A stretch of 36,190 nt of DNA from an uncultured Verrucomicrobiota bacterium (GCA_903848465.1 CAINGK010000234.1:1-36190); one strand, 5' to 3'. Positions 7,663-17,191 are shown, numbered from the stretch's first letter. Numbers and translations: made by a program. The notes: generated by a model from the sequence alone, not told the origin.

Positions 7663-8448
7663 ATGACACGCAGCACCTTCCTCAAATCCACCGTGGCCGC
7701 CAGCGGACTCGTCGGTGCCATCCAAGACCTGCATGCCGCCGACTCTTCAGGCAGCGCTGCGCGGGAGTATTTTGAAATCCGCAAGTACACGCTCAAAAGC
7801 CCCGAGAAGCAGGCCGTGCTGGAGGCCTACCTGAAGGATGCTGCCATCCCGGCGCTGAACCGCCTTGGCGTGCGCAACGTGGGTGTGTTCCTGCCGGAGA
7901 AGCCGGAGGCGACAGCCGTGGTGTATGTCGTGCTGCGCTACAGCTCCCTGGATCAGTTGGCCAAGAGCACCGAGTTGTTAGCCGATGCCGCTTTGCAGCA
8001 GCAGGGCGCGGCTTACCTCGATGTGCCGGCGACGGATGTCGTTTATGAGCGCGTCGAAAGCTGGCTGACGCAGGGCATTGCCGGCTTGCCCGCGATGGCG
8101 GTGCCCGCGAAGGGCAGCCAGGTGTACCAGCTCCGCATTTATGAAAGCCCCAGCGAGAAGACGGCCAAGAAGAAGATCGAGATGTTCAACATCGGCGAAC
8201 TGGCGATCTTCAAGCGCAGTGGATTGAACGCCGTCTTTTTCGGTGAGACCATCGTGGGTCCGCTGATGCCCAACCTCACCTACATGCTGAGCTTCAGCGA
8301 TGCCGCAGCGAAGGACCAGGCCTGGAACACCTTCCGCGTGGATCCTGAGTGGACCAAGCTCAAGACCACGCCCGGTTTTACGGACAAGGAAATCGTGTCA
8401 CGCATCACCAACATCGTGCTGGTGCCGACGCCGTATTCCCAAATCTAA
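7663..8448 (+). CDS. NIPSNAP family protein, exported
   Basis: A 261-residue protein with two NIPSNAP domains, at about residues 33-130 (opening YFEIRKYTLKSPEKQ) and 150-255 (opening VYQLRIYESPSEKTAKKK). The family has a dimeric alpha/beta-barrel-like fold; its bacterial function is unknown. The N-terminus MTRSTFLKSTVAASGLVGA resembles a Tat or Sec signal peptide, but it has a single Arg where twin arginines are expected, so the export route is uncertain. ATG 7663 was chosen because the signal begins there; the open frame upstream overlaps the end of the preceding pseudogene. It is followed by a hairpin and the convergent thioredoxin gene. Confidence 0.85.
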   Translation: MTRSTFLKSTVAASGLVGAIQDLHAADSSGSAAREYFEIRKYTLKSPEKQAVLEAYLKDAAIPALNRLGVRNVGVFLPEKPEATAVVYVVLRYSSLDQLAKSTELLADAALQQQGAAYLDVPATDVVYERVESWLTQGIAGLPAMAVPAKGSQVYQLRIYESPSEKTAKKKIEMFNIGELAIFKRSGLNAVFFGETIVGPLMPNLTYMLSFSDAAAKDQAWNTFRVDPEWTKLKTTPGFTDKEIVSRITNIVLVPTPYSQI

Positions 8449-8459
8449 GCAGCCTTGAG

Positions 8460-8480
8460 GAGCCGGGACTGCCCTGGCTC
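8460..8480. terminator. Hairpin between convergent genes
   Basis: GAGCCGGG pairs with CCCTGGCTC with one bulged base and a four-base loop. It lies 11 bases after the NIPSNAP gene stop and before the convergent thioredoxin gene. No clear T run follows on the plus strand. It is plausible as a shared terminator. Confidence 0.4.
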
Positions 8481-8497
8481 TGAATCGCGCAGCGTGG

Positions 8498-8923
8498 TTA
8501 GGATTTTTTCACCTTGGCCAGGATGTTGGCGAGCTTCTTGGCGAAATCCTCGGAAGAGGTGCCGCCGATCTGCTTCTCGATCTCCTTGCCTTCGGCATTG
8601 AGGAACTCGATGTGCGGAATGCTGCTGACGCCGAATTTTTTGGCGGCACCTTCGTTGCGCTCATCATCCACGTCGATGTAGGCCCAGATGAATTGGTCGT
8701 GGAAGGCTTTCACCGCTGCGCTGGGATAGACATCCTTTTTCATGGCCTGGCAGGGCGGGCACCAGGCGGCGGAAAAGACCATGATGACCGGCTTGCCAGA
8801 TTTTTTGGCGGCACTGAGGGCAGAAGGGCTGCTGTCTTTGAATTCGGGACTGCCTTTGGGGAAATCACTGGCAAGGGCAAGACCGGTGGCGGCGGCGAGA
8901 GCGAGAAGAATGGCTTTTTTCAT
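8498..8923 (-). CDS. Secreted thioredoxin-fold protein
   Basis: A 141-residue thioredoxin-like protein with a Sec signal peptide (MKKAILLALAAATGLALA). It has the redox motif WCPPC at Cys55-Cys58 and the cis-proline segment SSIPHIEF, as expected for a thiol-disulfide exchange protein acting in the periplasm. The spacing and the DVYPSAAVKAFHDQFIWAYIDVDDE segment resemble thioredoxin_7/DsbD-gamma-like proteins; a partner cannot be assigned. The start at 8923 is chosen by the signal peptide, though the frame extends upstream to 9070 across the divergent gene's start. It is transcribed convergently with the NIPSNAP gene and divergently from the gene at 9069. Confidence 0.88.
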   Translation of the reverse strand: MKKAILLALAAATGLALASDFPKGSPEFKDSSPSALSAAKKSGKPVIMVFSAAWCPPCQAMKKDVYPSAAVKAFHDQFIWAYIDVDDERNEGAAKKFGVSSIPHIEFLNAEGKEIEKQIGGTSSEDFAKKLANILAKVKKS

Positions 8924-9068
8924 GGCTGGTATACGTGTGGATGAAGAACGTTTTATAAGATGCACAGGCGGCGGTTTTATTTCAGGATTTTTATCGGTGG
9001 CCCAAATGGCACCGCTGTGACACCCGATGTACATTGACTTGCCGCCAGGCTGTCTTAACCCGTGCGCC
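8924..9068. promoter_or_regulatory. Divergent intergenic region
   Basis: The 145 bases between the minus-strand thioredoxin gene and the plus-strand gene at 9069 must carry promoters for both. I see no confident -35/-10 pair or operator. Confidence 0.3.
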
Positions 9069-10106
9069 ATGAGTCACTCCCGATTTCCTGTCCTGCTTCT
9101 CAGTGTTTCTTTGGCACTCACTCCAGCACTGCAACCCGGCATGGCCAATGAGGCGTTTTTCTCCAAAGACGGCCGCACAGTGACAATGGGCCTCGGCGGC
9201 AGGGGCGGCTCTGGGCTGGTGCAGGTGGACATCGCCACCGGGAAGATCACCCCGGCACCATTGCCTGCGGAGCTGAAGGACGAGAGCATCGAAAGCGTGG
9301 CTGCTGGCAGCGAGGGCGAGGTGTTGTTTCTGGCGAAAAATGGCGTGTGGGTATGGACTCCCGGTGCCGCTACGCCGGTCAAGCACGTTTGCGCCACCGC
9401 ACCCGTGGTGAATGCCACGGATCTGTTCGTGGCCACCGTGCCTGGAACGCCGCTCACCGATTGTCTCTTTGTCACCGGCAATGAAAGCGCCGACGCGACC
9501 AGCATGGGAACCTTTTATGGCCGCAAGCCGGGTGCCAAGAATGCCTTTCTGTCTATTTTCTGCCGACGCGTGAGCGATGCGACGGGCGGTGCGTTTTCCG
9601 CCGATGGACGTCTGTTTTTCATCTCCAGCGGCGATGTGTGGGAAGGTGGCCTTCAGGTGGATGACGACACCGGCACGGAGCGGCTGGGTACGCTCGTCGG
9701 CGCACGCATCGCCCCTTTGGGAATCATGAACACGGATGAAGCCAATGCTGGCAGCATGTGGGTGCAGCATGTGGCCCCCGCCGGAAAATGGATCTACGCA
9801 AAGCTGCGCGGGCACCACATGGCCGCGATCATGCGCACGCCGCTGCCTGCCAAACCTCTCTACGCACTTGGCTCGGCAGACTCTCCCGACTCGAAAACTC
9901 AGCTCGCGGCGATGTCCCAAGCGTTGAACAAAACCGAAGTCATCGCGGATGGCCTGGATCACGCAGACGGCTTCTGTGCCACCGAGGTAGGCGGCCAGCC
10001 TCGGCTGTTTTACTGCGGTGACGCGGATGATGACAAAGGCTACGCCCTGATGCTGTGGGAAGGCGCTGGTCAGCCGCACGTGATCGGTCACCTGCCAAGG
10101 GATTGA
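9069..10106 (+). CDS. Secreted protein of unknown function, beta-propeller-like pattern
   Basis: A 345-residue protein with a signal peptide (hydrophobic VLLLSVSLALTPAL, with likely cleavage near residues 25-28). The mature part has recurring short strand patterns such as AFFSKDGRTVTMGLGG, GEVLFLAKNGVWVWTPGA and GGAFSADGRLFFISSGDVW, as in WD40-like or seven-bladed beta-propeller periplasmic proteins. No catalytic motif is recognised. ATG 9069 is preferred over the upstream ATG at 9027 because the signal peptide starts there. It ends 18 bases from the convergent LysR gene. The function is unknown and the propeller suggestion is inference from repeat pattern only. Confidence 0.65.
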   Translation: MSHSRFPVLLLSVSLALTPALQPGMANEAFFSKDGRTVTMGLGGRGGSGLVQVDIATGKITPAPLPAELKDESIESVAAGSEGEVLFLAKNGVWVWTPGAATPVKHVCATAPVVNATDLFVATVPGTPLTDCLFVTGNESADATSMGTFYGRKPGAKNAFLSIFCRRVSDATGGAFSADGRLFFISSGDVWEGGLQVDDDTGTERLGTLVGARIAPLGIMNTDEANAGSMWVQHVAPAGKWIYAKLRGHHMAAIMRTPLPAKPLYALGSADSPDSKTQLAAMSQALNKTEVIADGLDHADGFCATEVGGQPRLFYCGDADDDKGYALMLWEGAGQPHVIGHLPRD

Positions 10107-10124
10107 GCTGGTAGTTTAGAAACT

Positions 10125-11000
10125 CTATGCCGCCAGTTCAGCGGCCAGCGCGGTCGCTTCCGCAAGAAATGCCTCCGCCAATGGCGAGAGCCGCCCCGTC
10201 CACAGCGCGCCAAAACACAGCGGCGGAAAATCCTCCAGCGTGAGCACGCTCACCTCTGCGGGCAGCTCCATGCGTGGATGGCGTAGCACTAGCCCCGCAC
10301 CAAAACCTTCCACGACATAGCGCAGAACGAGATCGAGGCTGCCGACTTCCAGGCTCGGCAGCCATTCGAGACCCCGCTGACGCAGAGCGGTCTGAAAGGA
10401 GCGCGACACCACATCCCGGGCCTCCAAGGCCACGAGCGGCAGGTCGATGCGGTCCTTGGCAAAAATCTGTTCGGCCTTCGTGATGCCGCTCTGCTTTGGC
10501 ACCAGCAGGGCCATCGGCAGGCGGAGCAGCTCACGGGACTCGATGTTGGCCGTTGTTTTTTCCATCAGCGTGCCGAAGCCAATGTCCACCTCCTGCGCCG
10601 CCAGAAGGGCTTCGATCTCCTGCTGCCTGCCATGCGTGAGGGTGAAATGAAACCCCTTCACCCGCCGCCGCATGCGCCCAAACAGCTCCGGCAGGTAGTC
10701 CCGCTGCACGACTTCTGCCGAGGCTATGCGCAGCCGGTTTTCACCACCGCCACGCAGGCGGTCGCCCATCTCTGCCAAGCCACCGAAGAACGGCGCGATG
10801 AAATCATAGAGCGTCTGTCCTTCCCGCGAGAGCTGGAACGGCCGCCGCTGGTACAAGGTGACACCCAGTGCGTCTTCGAGCTGCAGAATCTGGGCGCTGA
10901 TGGCCGGCTGCTGAATGCCATAGGGCATCGCCCGTGCCGCCGCACTTACGCCGCCGTGACGTGCCACATAGTAGAAGAGTTCGAGGTGATGGACGTTCAT
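10125..11000 (-). CDS. LysR-family transcriptional regulator
   Basis: A 291-residue LysR-type regulator. The N-terminal winged helix-turn-helix (about residues 1-60) reads HHLELFYYVARHGGVSAAARAM then QQPAISAQILQLEDALGVTLYQR. The C-terminal periplasmic-binding-protein-like effector domain spans about 90-290 (NRLRIASAEVV, VDIGFGTL, VEGFGAGLVLRHPRM). The effector is unknown. It is transcribed divergently from the DUF2339 gene with an 89-base gap, the classic arrangement in which a LysR protein controls the neighbouring gene, so the DUF2339/DUF3999 locus is its most likely target. That assignment is inference. Confidence 0.93.
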   Translation of the reverse strand: MNVHHLELFYYVARHGGVSAAARAMPYGIQQPAISAQILQLEDALGVTLYQRRPFQLSREGQTLYDFIAPFFGGLAEMGDRLRGGGENRLRIASAEVVQRDYLPELFGRMRRRVKGFHFTLTHGRQQEIEALLAAQEVDIGFGTLMEKTTANIESRELLRLPMALLVPKQSGITKAEQIFAKDRIDLPLVALEARDVVSRSFQTALRQRGLEWLPSLEVGSLDLVLRYVVEGFGAGLVLRHPRMELPAEVSVLTLEDFPPLCFGALWTGRLSPLAEAFLAEATALAAELAA

Positions 11001-11089
11001 GCCGACGAAAGGCTATACGCTTTATCAATGATGCCACCTGGAAATATCAATTTCCCTTGTTCGCCGATCCTGAGAGACTGCGCAGCATT
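11001..11089. promoter_or_regulatory. LysR / DUF2339 divergent promoter region
   Basis: This 89-base gap separates the starts of the divergent LysR and DUF2339 genes and should hold both promoters and any LysR operator. The centre is AT-rich (around 11028-11060). No clear dyad of the T-N11-A type stands out, so the operator is not placed. Confidence 0.35.
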
Positions 11090-14047
11090 ATGGACGGAAT
11101 CATTTCTCTCATTCTGATCATCGGTGGTGCGGTGCTCATCTTTCCCATCATCGCCCTCGTCTCCGCCACCAAGGCACGCCGACGCACGGAAGAGCTGGGC
11201 GCAGAAATCAGCGCACTGCGTGAACGCGAGGCGCGACTGATCCAACGCATGGAGGCGCTGGAAGCCGGGACTAGGCTCTCACCGCCGCAGGAAACTCCCG
11301 CTGCGGTCACAGCCTGCGCACCCGCCTTCGACACCCCTCGACCTGCACCGCCGCCGATTCCTCCACGCGAACCAGCGGCCGTCAAAACACCCGCGCCGCC
11401 TCCTCCTGCGGGCTTGAGCGCGTCTGTCGAGCCCAAACCGCTCCCCGCCCCGGCTCCCCGCATTTCTCTCGAACAGTTCATGGGTGCGAAGCTCTTCGCG
11501 TGGGTCGGCGGACTGGCCTTGTTCCTCGGCATCATCTTTTTCGTGAAGCTCAGCATCGAGCGTGGCTGGATTTCTGCTGAACTGCGCACCGCGATTGGTT
11601 TTGTCCTCGGCGCAGCGCTCGTCGGTGCGGGGGTCGTGATCCAGCGCCGCAAACCGTATGCCACGCTCGCGCACACGCTCTGCGCCACCGGCATCGTCGT
11701 GCTCTACGGCGTGACTTTTGCTGCGCATGCGATGTATCACATTCCGCCGTTCAATCATGCGCTGGTGACCTTCGGCATGATGACGCTCATCACCACCACG
11801 GCCTTCCTGCTCGCGGTGCGCATGGAGGCGCAGGTCGTCGCGGTGCTCGGCATGCTCGGCGGTTTTTTGACGCCGATCCTCTGCTCCACCGGCCAGGACA
11901 ATCCCGGCGGGTTATTCAGTTACATCGCATTGCTCGACATCGGCGTGCTGGCCGTTGCCAAAAACAAGCGCTGGCTGCATCTCACAGCTCTGGCGGCTAT
12001 CGGGACGATTCTCATGCAGTCGGGCTGGATGGTGAAGTTCTTCGACTCCTCCCAGTATGCCCTCGGTTCGGCCACGTGGATTCCGGTGAGCGTGTTGCTC
12101 GGTTTCGCCACGCTGTTCATGCTCGCCGCCTGGTGGTCGCGGCAGCGTGAGGATGACGATGCCTACCCCGCCGGAGCAGCGCTCGCCCTGTGCGGCAGCG
12201 CGCTCTTGGCCGCGTTCATCTTCCTTACTTATGGGGCCATCACAGAACGCCCCACACTGCTCTACACCTTCGTGCTCGGCATCAATGCCGTCGTGCTGCT
12301 CATCGTGTGGCAGCAACCGCGCGTGGCCATGGCTCAAGGCATCATCGCCACGCTGACTTTCCTGCATCTCTCGATTTGGACCACGACGAAGCTCAATGCT
12401 GAACTGTTGCCCTATGCTCTCGGCATCTATCTCGGCTTTGGCCTGCTGCACACCGCCTTTGCCGTGCTGTGGCAGCGCCGCAAACAGTCCGCCACGCTGT
12501 TCATGAGCTGGACGCCGGTGATCACGCTCGTGCTGCTGCTCATGCCGGTGCTGTGTCTGGATTCGATCAGCCTCATGCTCTGGCCGGCGATTCTGCTTGT
12601 CGATCTGCTCATCATCGGTCTGGCGGTTTTCTCCCGCGCCTTGGTTCCGGTGCTCGCCGCACTGACGCTCACACTCATCACCGCTGGAGCATGGTTGTTT
12701 CGTTTGCCAGCGAACACCACCGGCAGCCTGAGCCAGTTCCTCATCGTGCTCGGTGGTTTCGCGGTGCTGTTTGGCATCGCCAGCAGTTTCCTCTCTCGCA
12801 AACAGGCCCAGGCTCAGTTCGCGTCCATGCTGCCAGTCAGTTCGGCGGTGCTGCCCTTCGCGTTGCTCATTCTCGCCACCTTGCATCTGCGTGTGGCCGA
12901 TCCCTCGTCGATCTTCGGCCTCGCGCTGCTGCTCACGGTGTTCCTGCTCGGGCTCGCCCGCATCAGCGGCATCACCGTGCTGGCACCCACGGCACTTGGC
13001 TGTGTACTGGCGCTTGAGTGGGCCTGGCATCAGCAAAGCTTCAGCGCGGAGCACGCCACCACGCCGCTGCTCTGGTATCTCGGTTTCTATGGGCTCTTCA
13101 CCGCATTCCCGCTCGTATTTCGGCAGCTTTGCGCCCCACGCAAGCTGCCCTGGATCGCCTCTGCCGCTGCGGGTTTGGGCACCTTTGGCCTCGTCTATCG
13201 TGTCGTAGGCCAGACCTGGCCGAATGAGATGATGGGCCTGCTGCCCGTCGCCTTCGCCATCGCGCCGCTGCTGTGTCTCGTCTTGGTGCTGAAGCAGCAC
13301 AGCGCAGACAATCCGGCACGCCTCACCCAGCTTGCGTGGTTCGGCGGTGTGGCGCTGTTTTTCATCACGCTCATCTTCCCGATCCAGTTTGAGAAGCAGT
13401 GGATCACCCTCGGCTGGGCGCTGGAAGGTGCCGCGCTGTGCTGGCTCTTCCGCCGCGTGCCGCATCCCGGCTTGCGCGGCACGGGCACGGTGCTGCTCGT
13501 CGCCTCCTTCGTTCTTCTCGCGCTCAATCCCGCCGTGCTGGAATATCAAACGCGCGGCGCGGCGGCCATCCTCAACTGGCAGCTCTATGCCTACAGTCTC
13601 TCCGCGCTTGCGCTGTTCGCCGCCGCCTTCTGGCTCACCCCGCCGAATGATTGCTGGAAGAAGGTCAATCTGCGCGGCCTGTTCTGCGCCCTCGGCGGCA
13701 TCCTGCTCTTCTTGCTGCTCAACATCGAGATCGCCGATGTCTTCACCCCTGCGGGCCAGCGTTCCATCACCTTCGACTTCGACGGCAACTTCGCCCGCGA
13801 CATGACCTACACCATCGCCTGGGCTTTGTTTGCACTCGTCCTGCTTGTGATCGGTATCTGGCAGCGCAACGCCCCCACACGCTATGCCGGCATCGGCTTG
13901 CTGGCCGTGGCGCTGCTGAAGCTGTTCCTGCACGATCTCGCCAACATCGAAAGCATCTACCGCATTGGTGCGCTGATGGTGGTGGCGGTCATTGCGCTGG
14001 CGGCTTCGTTCTTGTATCAACGTTTTCTCACTGACGACAAATCATGA
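11090..14047 (+). CDS. DUF2339 polytopic membrane protein
   Basis: A 985-residue inner-membrane protein of the DUF2339 family, of unknown biochemical function. It has an N-terminal helix (ISLILIIGGAVLIFPIIALV), a short coiled coil at about residues 25-60 (EELGAEISALREREARLIQRMEAL), a proline-rich linker at about 65-120, the conserved entry EQFMGAKLFAWVGGLALFLG and then more than 20 hydrophobic segments to the end. The 10934 upstream extension of the frame overlaps the divergent LysR gene and is not used; ATG 11090 starts the first helix. Its stop overlaps the start of the DUF3999 gene (ATGA at 14044), which indicates translational coupling. As I recall, DUF2339 and DUF3999 genes are neighbours in other bacteria, so a joint envelope role is likely but undefined. 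Confidence 0.9.
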   Translation: MDGIISLILIIGGAVLIFPIIALVSATKARRRTEELGAEISALREREARLIQRMEALEAGTRLSPPQETPAAVTACAPAFDTPRPAPPPIPPREPAAVKTPAPPPPAGLSASVEPKPLPAPAPRISLEQFMGAKLFAWVGGLALFLGIIFFVKLSIERGWISAELRTAIGFVLGAALVGAGVVIQRRKPYATLAHTLCATGIVVLYGVTFAAHAMYHIPPFNHALVTFGMMTLITTTAFLLAVRMEAQVVAVLGMLGGFLTPILCSTGQDNPGGLFSYIALLDIGVLAVAKNKRWLHLTALAAIGTILMQSGWMVKFFDSSQYALGSATWIPVSVLLGFATLFMLAAWWSRQREDDDAYPAGAALALCGSALLAAFIFLTYGAITERPTLLYTFVLGINAVVLLIVWQQPRVAMAQGIIATLTFLHLSIWTTTKLNAELLPYALGIYLGFGLLHTAFAVLWQRRKQSATLFMSWTPVITLVLLLMPVLCLDSISLMLWPAILLVDLLIIGLAVFSRALVPVLAALTLTLITAGAWLFRLPANTTGSLSQFLIVLGGFAVLFGIASSFLSRKQAQAQFASMLPVSSAVLPFALLILATLHLRVADPSSIFGLALLLTVFLLGLARISGITVLAPTALGCVLALEWAWHQQSFSAEHATTPLLWYLGFYGLFTAFPLVFRQLCAPRKLPWIASAAAGLGTFGLVYRVVGQTWPNEMMGLLPVAFAIAPLLCLVLVLKQHSADNPARLTQLAWFGGVALFFITLIFPIQFEKQWITLGWALEGAALCWLFRRVPHPGLRGTGTVLLVASFVLLALNPAVLEYQTRGAAAILNWQLYAYSLSALALFAAAFWLTPPNDCWKKVNLRGLFCALGGILLFLLLNIEIADVFTPAGQRSITFDFDGNFARDMTYTIAWALFALVLLVIGIWQRNAPTRYAGIGLLAVALLKLFLHDLANIESIYRIGALMVVAVIALAASFLYQRFLTDDKS

Positions 14048-15966
14048 AACTGCATCCCCTGCTCCTCGCTCTGTGCTTGGTCTCAGTCTCCAACGCCGCT
14101 GACTTCGCCGCCTGGACGCATCGGCAAACGCTGCGCCTCATGCAGCCCGGCCTTACCCGTCTCGAACTCGAACCCGCGCTGCTCGATGCCTCCCGCACGA
14201 CGGGCGGCGCAGCGTATCATGACCTGCGTGTCATCAGTCCCGGCGGTGTGGAAACGCCCTACCTCATGGCTTTGCCACGCCTCATCCGGCCCGAGATGCT
14301 GGACGCCCTCGCGTTCAAAACCACGCTCAATCCAGCCACCACCGTGCTTGAATTTCAGCCACCTGCGGGCAGCACGGTCACGGAGGTACTGCTGCAAACT
14401 CAGGCCACCGGTTTCATCAAATCCGCCACGCTGGAGGCCAGCCATGACGGCACCCTGTGGCAGACGCTCGCCAGCAGCGAATTGCTCTGCCGCCAGAACG
14501 GCACCGAGCGCCTGCGCTTTACCTGCGTCCCTGCCGAGTGGAAGCATTTGCGTGTCACCATCGACGACGCCCGCAGCGCACCGGTGGCATTCACCGGCGC
14601 CCAGGTGCGGCGCGACCTGCCCGAATTGCGCACCCTGCCGCAGCCGGTGACGATTCGTGCCCGCACGGAAACTCCCGGTGAGACTCATCTCAAACTCGAT
14701 CTTGGCAGCGCCAACCTCCTGCTCGGCCATGTGCGGCTGCATACATCCGAACCTGTGTTTCAGCGTGAAGCCACCCTGCTGGACGCACACGCCAGCCTCT
14801 TCCGCCTCCAGCACGAAGGCCGCACTGTCGAGGAACTCGACATCGTCGCAGATCAGCTCGCTACCGCACGCGAAGTCGAACTCGTCATTCGCAATGGCGA
14901 CAGCCCGCCGCTGCGCATCGACAGCATTGAAGCCACGCGCTATCCGGTGCCACTGATGTTTCAAGCCGATGCCGCTGGCGAGTGGCAGCTCTTCATCGGC
15001 AATGCGCAGGCCACCGCGCCGCGCTATGACATCGCCGCGCTGGGTGACAAGCTGCGCGAAGCCTCCGCCCATTCTGCCACGGCCAGCGCCGTCGAAGCCA
15101 ACACCGCCTTCCGCAAAACCGCCACCGCACCGGACACTGGCGACGTCGGTCCGGCGATTGATGTTTCGCCGTGGTCCTTCCAACGGCCCGTGCTGTTCAA
15201 AGAAGCCGGGGTGCTCGTGGTGGAGTTGGAGCCCACAGTACTCGCCCGCACGGCCAATGATCTGCATGATGTGCGCATCGTGCGCGATGGCCATCAGCTC
15301 CCGTTTATCGCCACCAAACCGGGCGTGGAGCGGGAAATCGACGTTGCCATTGCCGAAGTGAGCGATCCCCAGGCACCCACATGGTCAAAATGGGACATTC
15401 AGATGCCCTTTGCCAACTTCCCCGCCAGCGAACTGCTGCTCGAATCTCCCACGCCCTTGTTTGCACGGACGCTCACCGTTTCTGAACAGCATGAAACGGA
15501 GCAGGGTCATTTTGAGCGCATCCTGAGCCATGCCAACTGGCAGCGTCGGCCCAGCCAGCCCGCGAGCACTTTCCACCTTTCCCTCTACACCTCTCCGCGT
15601 GCTGGCTCGATCCGTCTCGCCACCGACAACGGTGACAATCCCCGGCTACAGATCACCTCCGCCCGCGTCGCCTATCCTGTGGTGCGGCTACTCTTTCGAG
15701 TGCCCGACACCACTCCTGTGTTCCTTTGCTACGGCAACCGCCGCGCTCCCTACACACGCTACGATCTCCAGCTCGTGCTCCCTGAATTCGCAACCGCGAT
15801 CAAAGTCGCCGCTACCCTTGGCGATGAAGAGAAACTCCCCGGCTATTCTGCCGACCCACGCCACCCCTCCGGCCAAGGCAGCCCCTGGCTCTGGGCTGCA
15901 CTTGCGCTCGTGGTGGGAGCGCTGCTGTGGGTCGTGGCGAAGATGCTGCCGAAGAAGGTGGCTTGA
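14044..15966 (+). CDS. DUF3999 family envelope protein
   Basis: A 640-residue protein of the DUF3999 family, of unknown role. It has a Sec signal peptide (LHPLLLALCLVSVSNA), a long periplasmic beta-rich region of at least two related domains, and a single C-terminal helix at about 605-630 (LWAALALVVGALLWVVAKM) followed by lysines, so it is probably anchored in the inner membrane with most of the chain outside. The two halves resemble each other in opening pattern (WTHRQTLRLMQPGLTRLELE and WSFQRPVLFKEAGVLVVELE). It starts inside the stop codon of the DUF2339 gene, so the pair is almost certainly one operon. A shorter paralogue follows at 16090. Confidence 0.88.
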   Translation: MKLHPLLLALCLVSVSNAADFAAWTHRQTLRLMQPGLTRLELEPALLDASRTTGGAAYHDLRVISPGGVETPYLMALPRLIRPEMLDALAFKTTLNPATTVLEFQPPAGSTVTEVLLQTQATGFIKSATLEASHDGTLWQTLASSELLCRQNGTERLRFTCVPAEWKHLRVTIDDARSAPVAFTGAQVRRDLPELRTLPQPVTIRARTETPGETHLKLDLGSANLLLGHVRLHTSEPVFQREATLLDAHASLFRLQHEGRTVEELDIVADQLATAREVELVIRNGDSPPLRIDSIEATRYPVPLMFQADAAGEWQLFIGNAQATAPRYDIAALGDKLREASAHSATASAVEANTAFRKTATAPDTGDVGPAIDVSPWSFQRPVLFKEAGVLVVELEPTVLARTANDLHDVRIVRDGHQLPFIATKPGVEREIDVAIAEVSDPQAPTWSKWDIQMPFANFPASELLLESPTPLFARTLTVSEQHETEQGHFERILSHANWQRRPSQPASTFHLSLYTSPRAGSIRLATDNGDNPRLQITSARVAYPVVRLLFRVPDTTPVFLCYGNRRAPYTRYDLQLVLPEFATAIKVAATLGDEEKLPGYSADPRHPSGQGSPWLWAALALVVGALLWVVAKMLPKKVA

Positions 15967-16089
15967 AGTACGGAGACACACTTCGCACCGTGTTCACGAG
16001 CGAGCTTTTGTCCTTGGCTCGATTGAGATTTATGCCCAATATGCGTGTAAAAGTTAAAGCGAGTCCCTTTTCTGCGTCCTCACCCATTC

Positions 16090-17043
16090 ATGAAATCCTA
16101 CCTACTGCTCCTCTCCACCTGCCTCACTCTGGTCGCCAGCGCCCAAGAGACCGGCAAGCAGTTTATCGGTTTGCCCCTTGATGTGTCCGGCTGGACTTAT
16201 CAGCGAGCTTTGCAGATCCACCGTGAAGGAGTCGTGGTGCTGGATCTTGACGCCCTGGTGCTGAAACACGCGAGCAAGGATCTGCGCGATGTGCGCATTG
16301 TGCGCTTGGGGCGCCAGATTCCATTTCTGATCGTTAAGCCGGGTACAGTCCACGAGTTCTCAGCCCCCATTGCCGAGGTCATTGATCCCAAGGCACCGCT
16401 GTTGACCAAATGGGACATCCAACTGCCGACTGTGGATTTCCCTGCGAGCAGGCTGTTGCTCGAATCCGCTTCGCCCCTGTTTGAACACTCACTCACGGTA
16501 AGCGAGTCGCAGGACACGCCGCAGGGCCGCAAGGAGCGCATCCTCGGTTCGGCCACTTGGCAGCACCGGCGTGGCGAACCTGCCAATGCCTGCGAATTAA
16601 CCTTCCGATTCACCCCCCATGCCGCCACGATCCGCCTGGCCACCACCGACACCAACACCCCGCGCGCGCAGATCTCCGCCGCACGCATCGTTTTTCCCCT
16701 GACGCAGTTATTTTTTCGGGTGCCCGACACCCAGCCCGTCTCCATCGTCTATGGTAACCCGTCGGCCACCAGCCCGCGTTACGATCTCGAATTCAATCGC
16801 CGAGATTTCGATTCTGGAGTCAGAGACGCTGCCACGCTCGGCCCTGAGGAAAAAGCCTCCGATAGAAACGCCAACATCAACACTCTGGTGGGCAAAGCCT
16901 CCTGGAACTGGGAGAACTTCAGGGATGATCTTTCCAAGCTGCTGGAACGCTTTGACACAAGCAATCCGTTGCACATGGCCGGCCTCATCCTGGGAATTTT
17001 TCTGCTACTGAGAGTTTTTAAAATGATCTTTTCTCGGGGATAA
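16090..17043 (+). CDS. Paralogue of the DUF3999 C-terminal half
   Basis: A 317-residue exported protein. It matches the C-terminal ~290 residues of the preceding DUF3999 protein along nearly its full length. Shared blocks include DVRIVR, KWDIQ, FPASxLLLES, PLF, LTVSE, ERIL, IRLAT, RVPDTxPV, YGN and RYDL. It has its own signal peptide (ending near ASAQ) and a C-terminal helix (LHMAGLILGIFLLLRVFKM). The DNA is also similar in places, for example GATGTGCGCAT near 15270 and 16290, so a tandem partial duplication is likely. It lies 123 bases downstream and may belong to the same transcript or have its own promoter. Family DUF3999 (partial); function unknown. Confidence 0.85.
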   Translation: MKSYLLLLSTCLTLVASAQETGKQFIGLPLDVSGWTYQRALQIHREGVVVLDLDALVLKHASKDLRDVRIVRLGRQIPFLIVKPGTVHEFSAPIAEVIDPKAPLLTKWDIQLPTVDFPASRLLLESASPLFEHSLTVSESQDTPQGRKERILGSATWQHRRGEPANACELTFRFTPHAATIRLATTDTNTPRAQISAARIVFPLTQLFFRVPDTQPVSIVYGNPSATSPRYDLEFNRRDFDSGVRDAATLGPEEKASDRNANINTLVGKASWNWENFRDDLSKLLERFDTSNPLHMAGLILGIFLLLRVFKMIFSRG

Positions 17044-17191
17044 TAAAACGAAGTTTGGCCACCCGTGAGAGCTATTTTGGGCTGGCCCATCCCCTGAGAG
17101 GAAGCCCTTGCTCCGCCTGACGGCCCTTCCCGTCCGGTTCCGCTCTTGCAACCCCGCCCTGCATGCGGACGTTATCTCATTACCCCCAACC

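Noticed and set aside
11912..14020. Long open frame on the minus strand opposite the DUF2339 gene (about 700 codons)
   Set aside because: It lies wholly within a clearly recognised membrane protein gene and encodes a low-complexity, Gln/Glu/Arg-rich product without family features, as is typical for antisense frames in GC-rich genes.
14083..15294. 403-codon minus-strand frame opposite the DUF3999 gene
   Set aside because: Antisense to a supported gene that is translationally coupled to its upstream neighbour; no family features.
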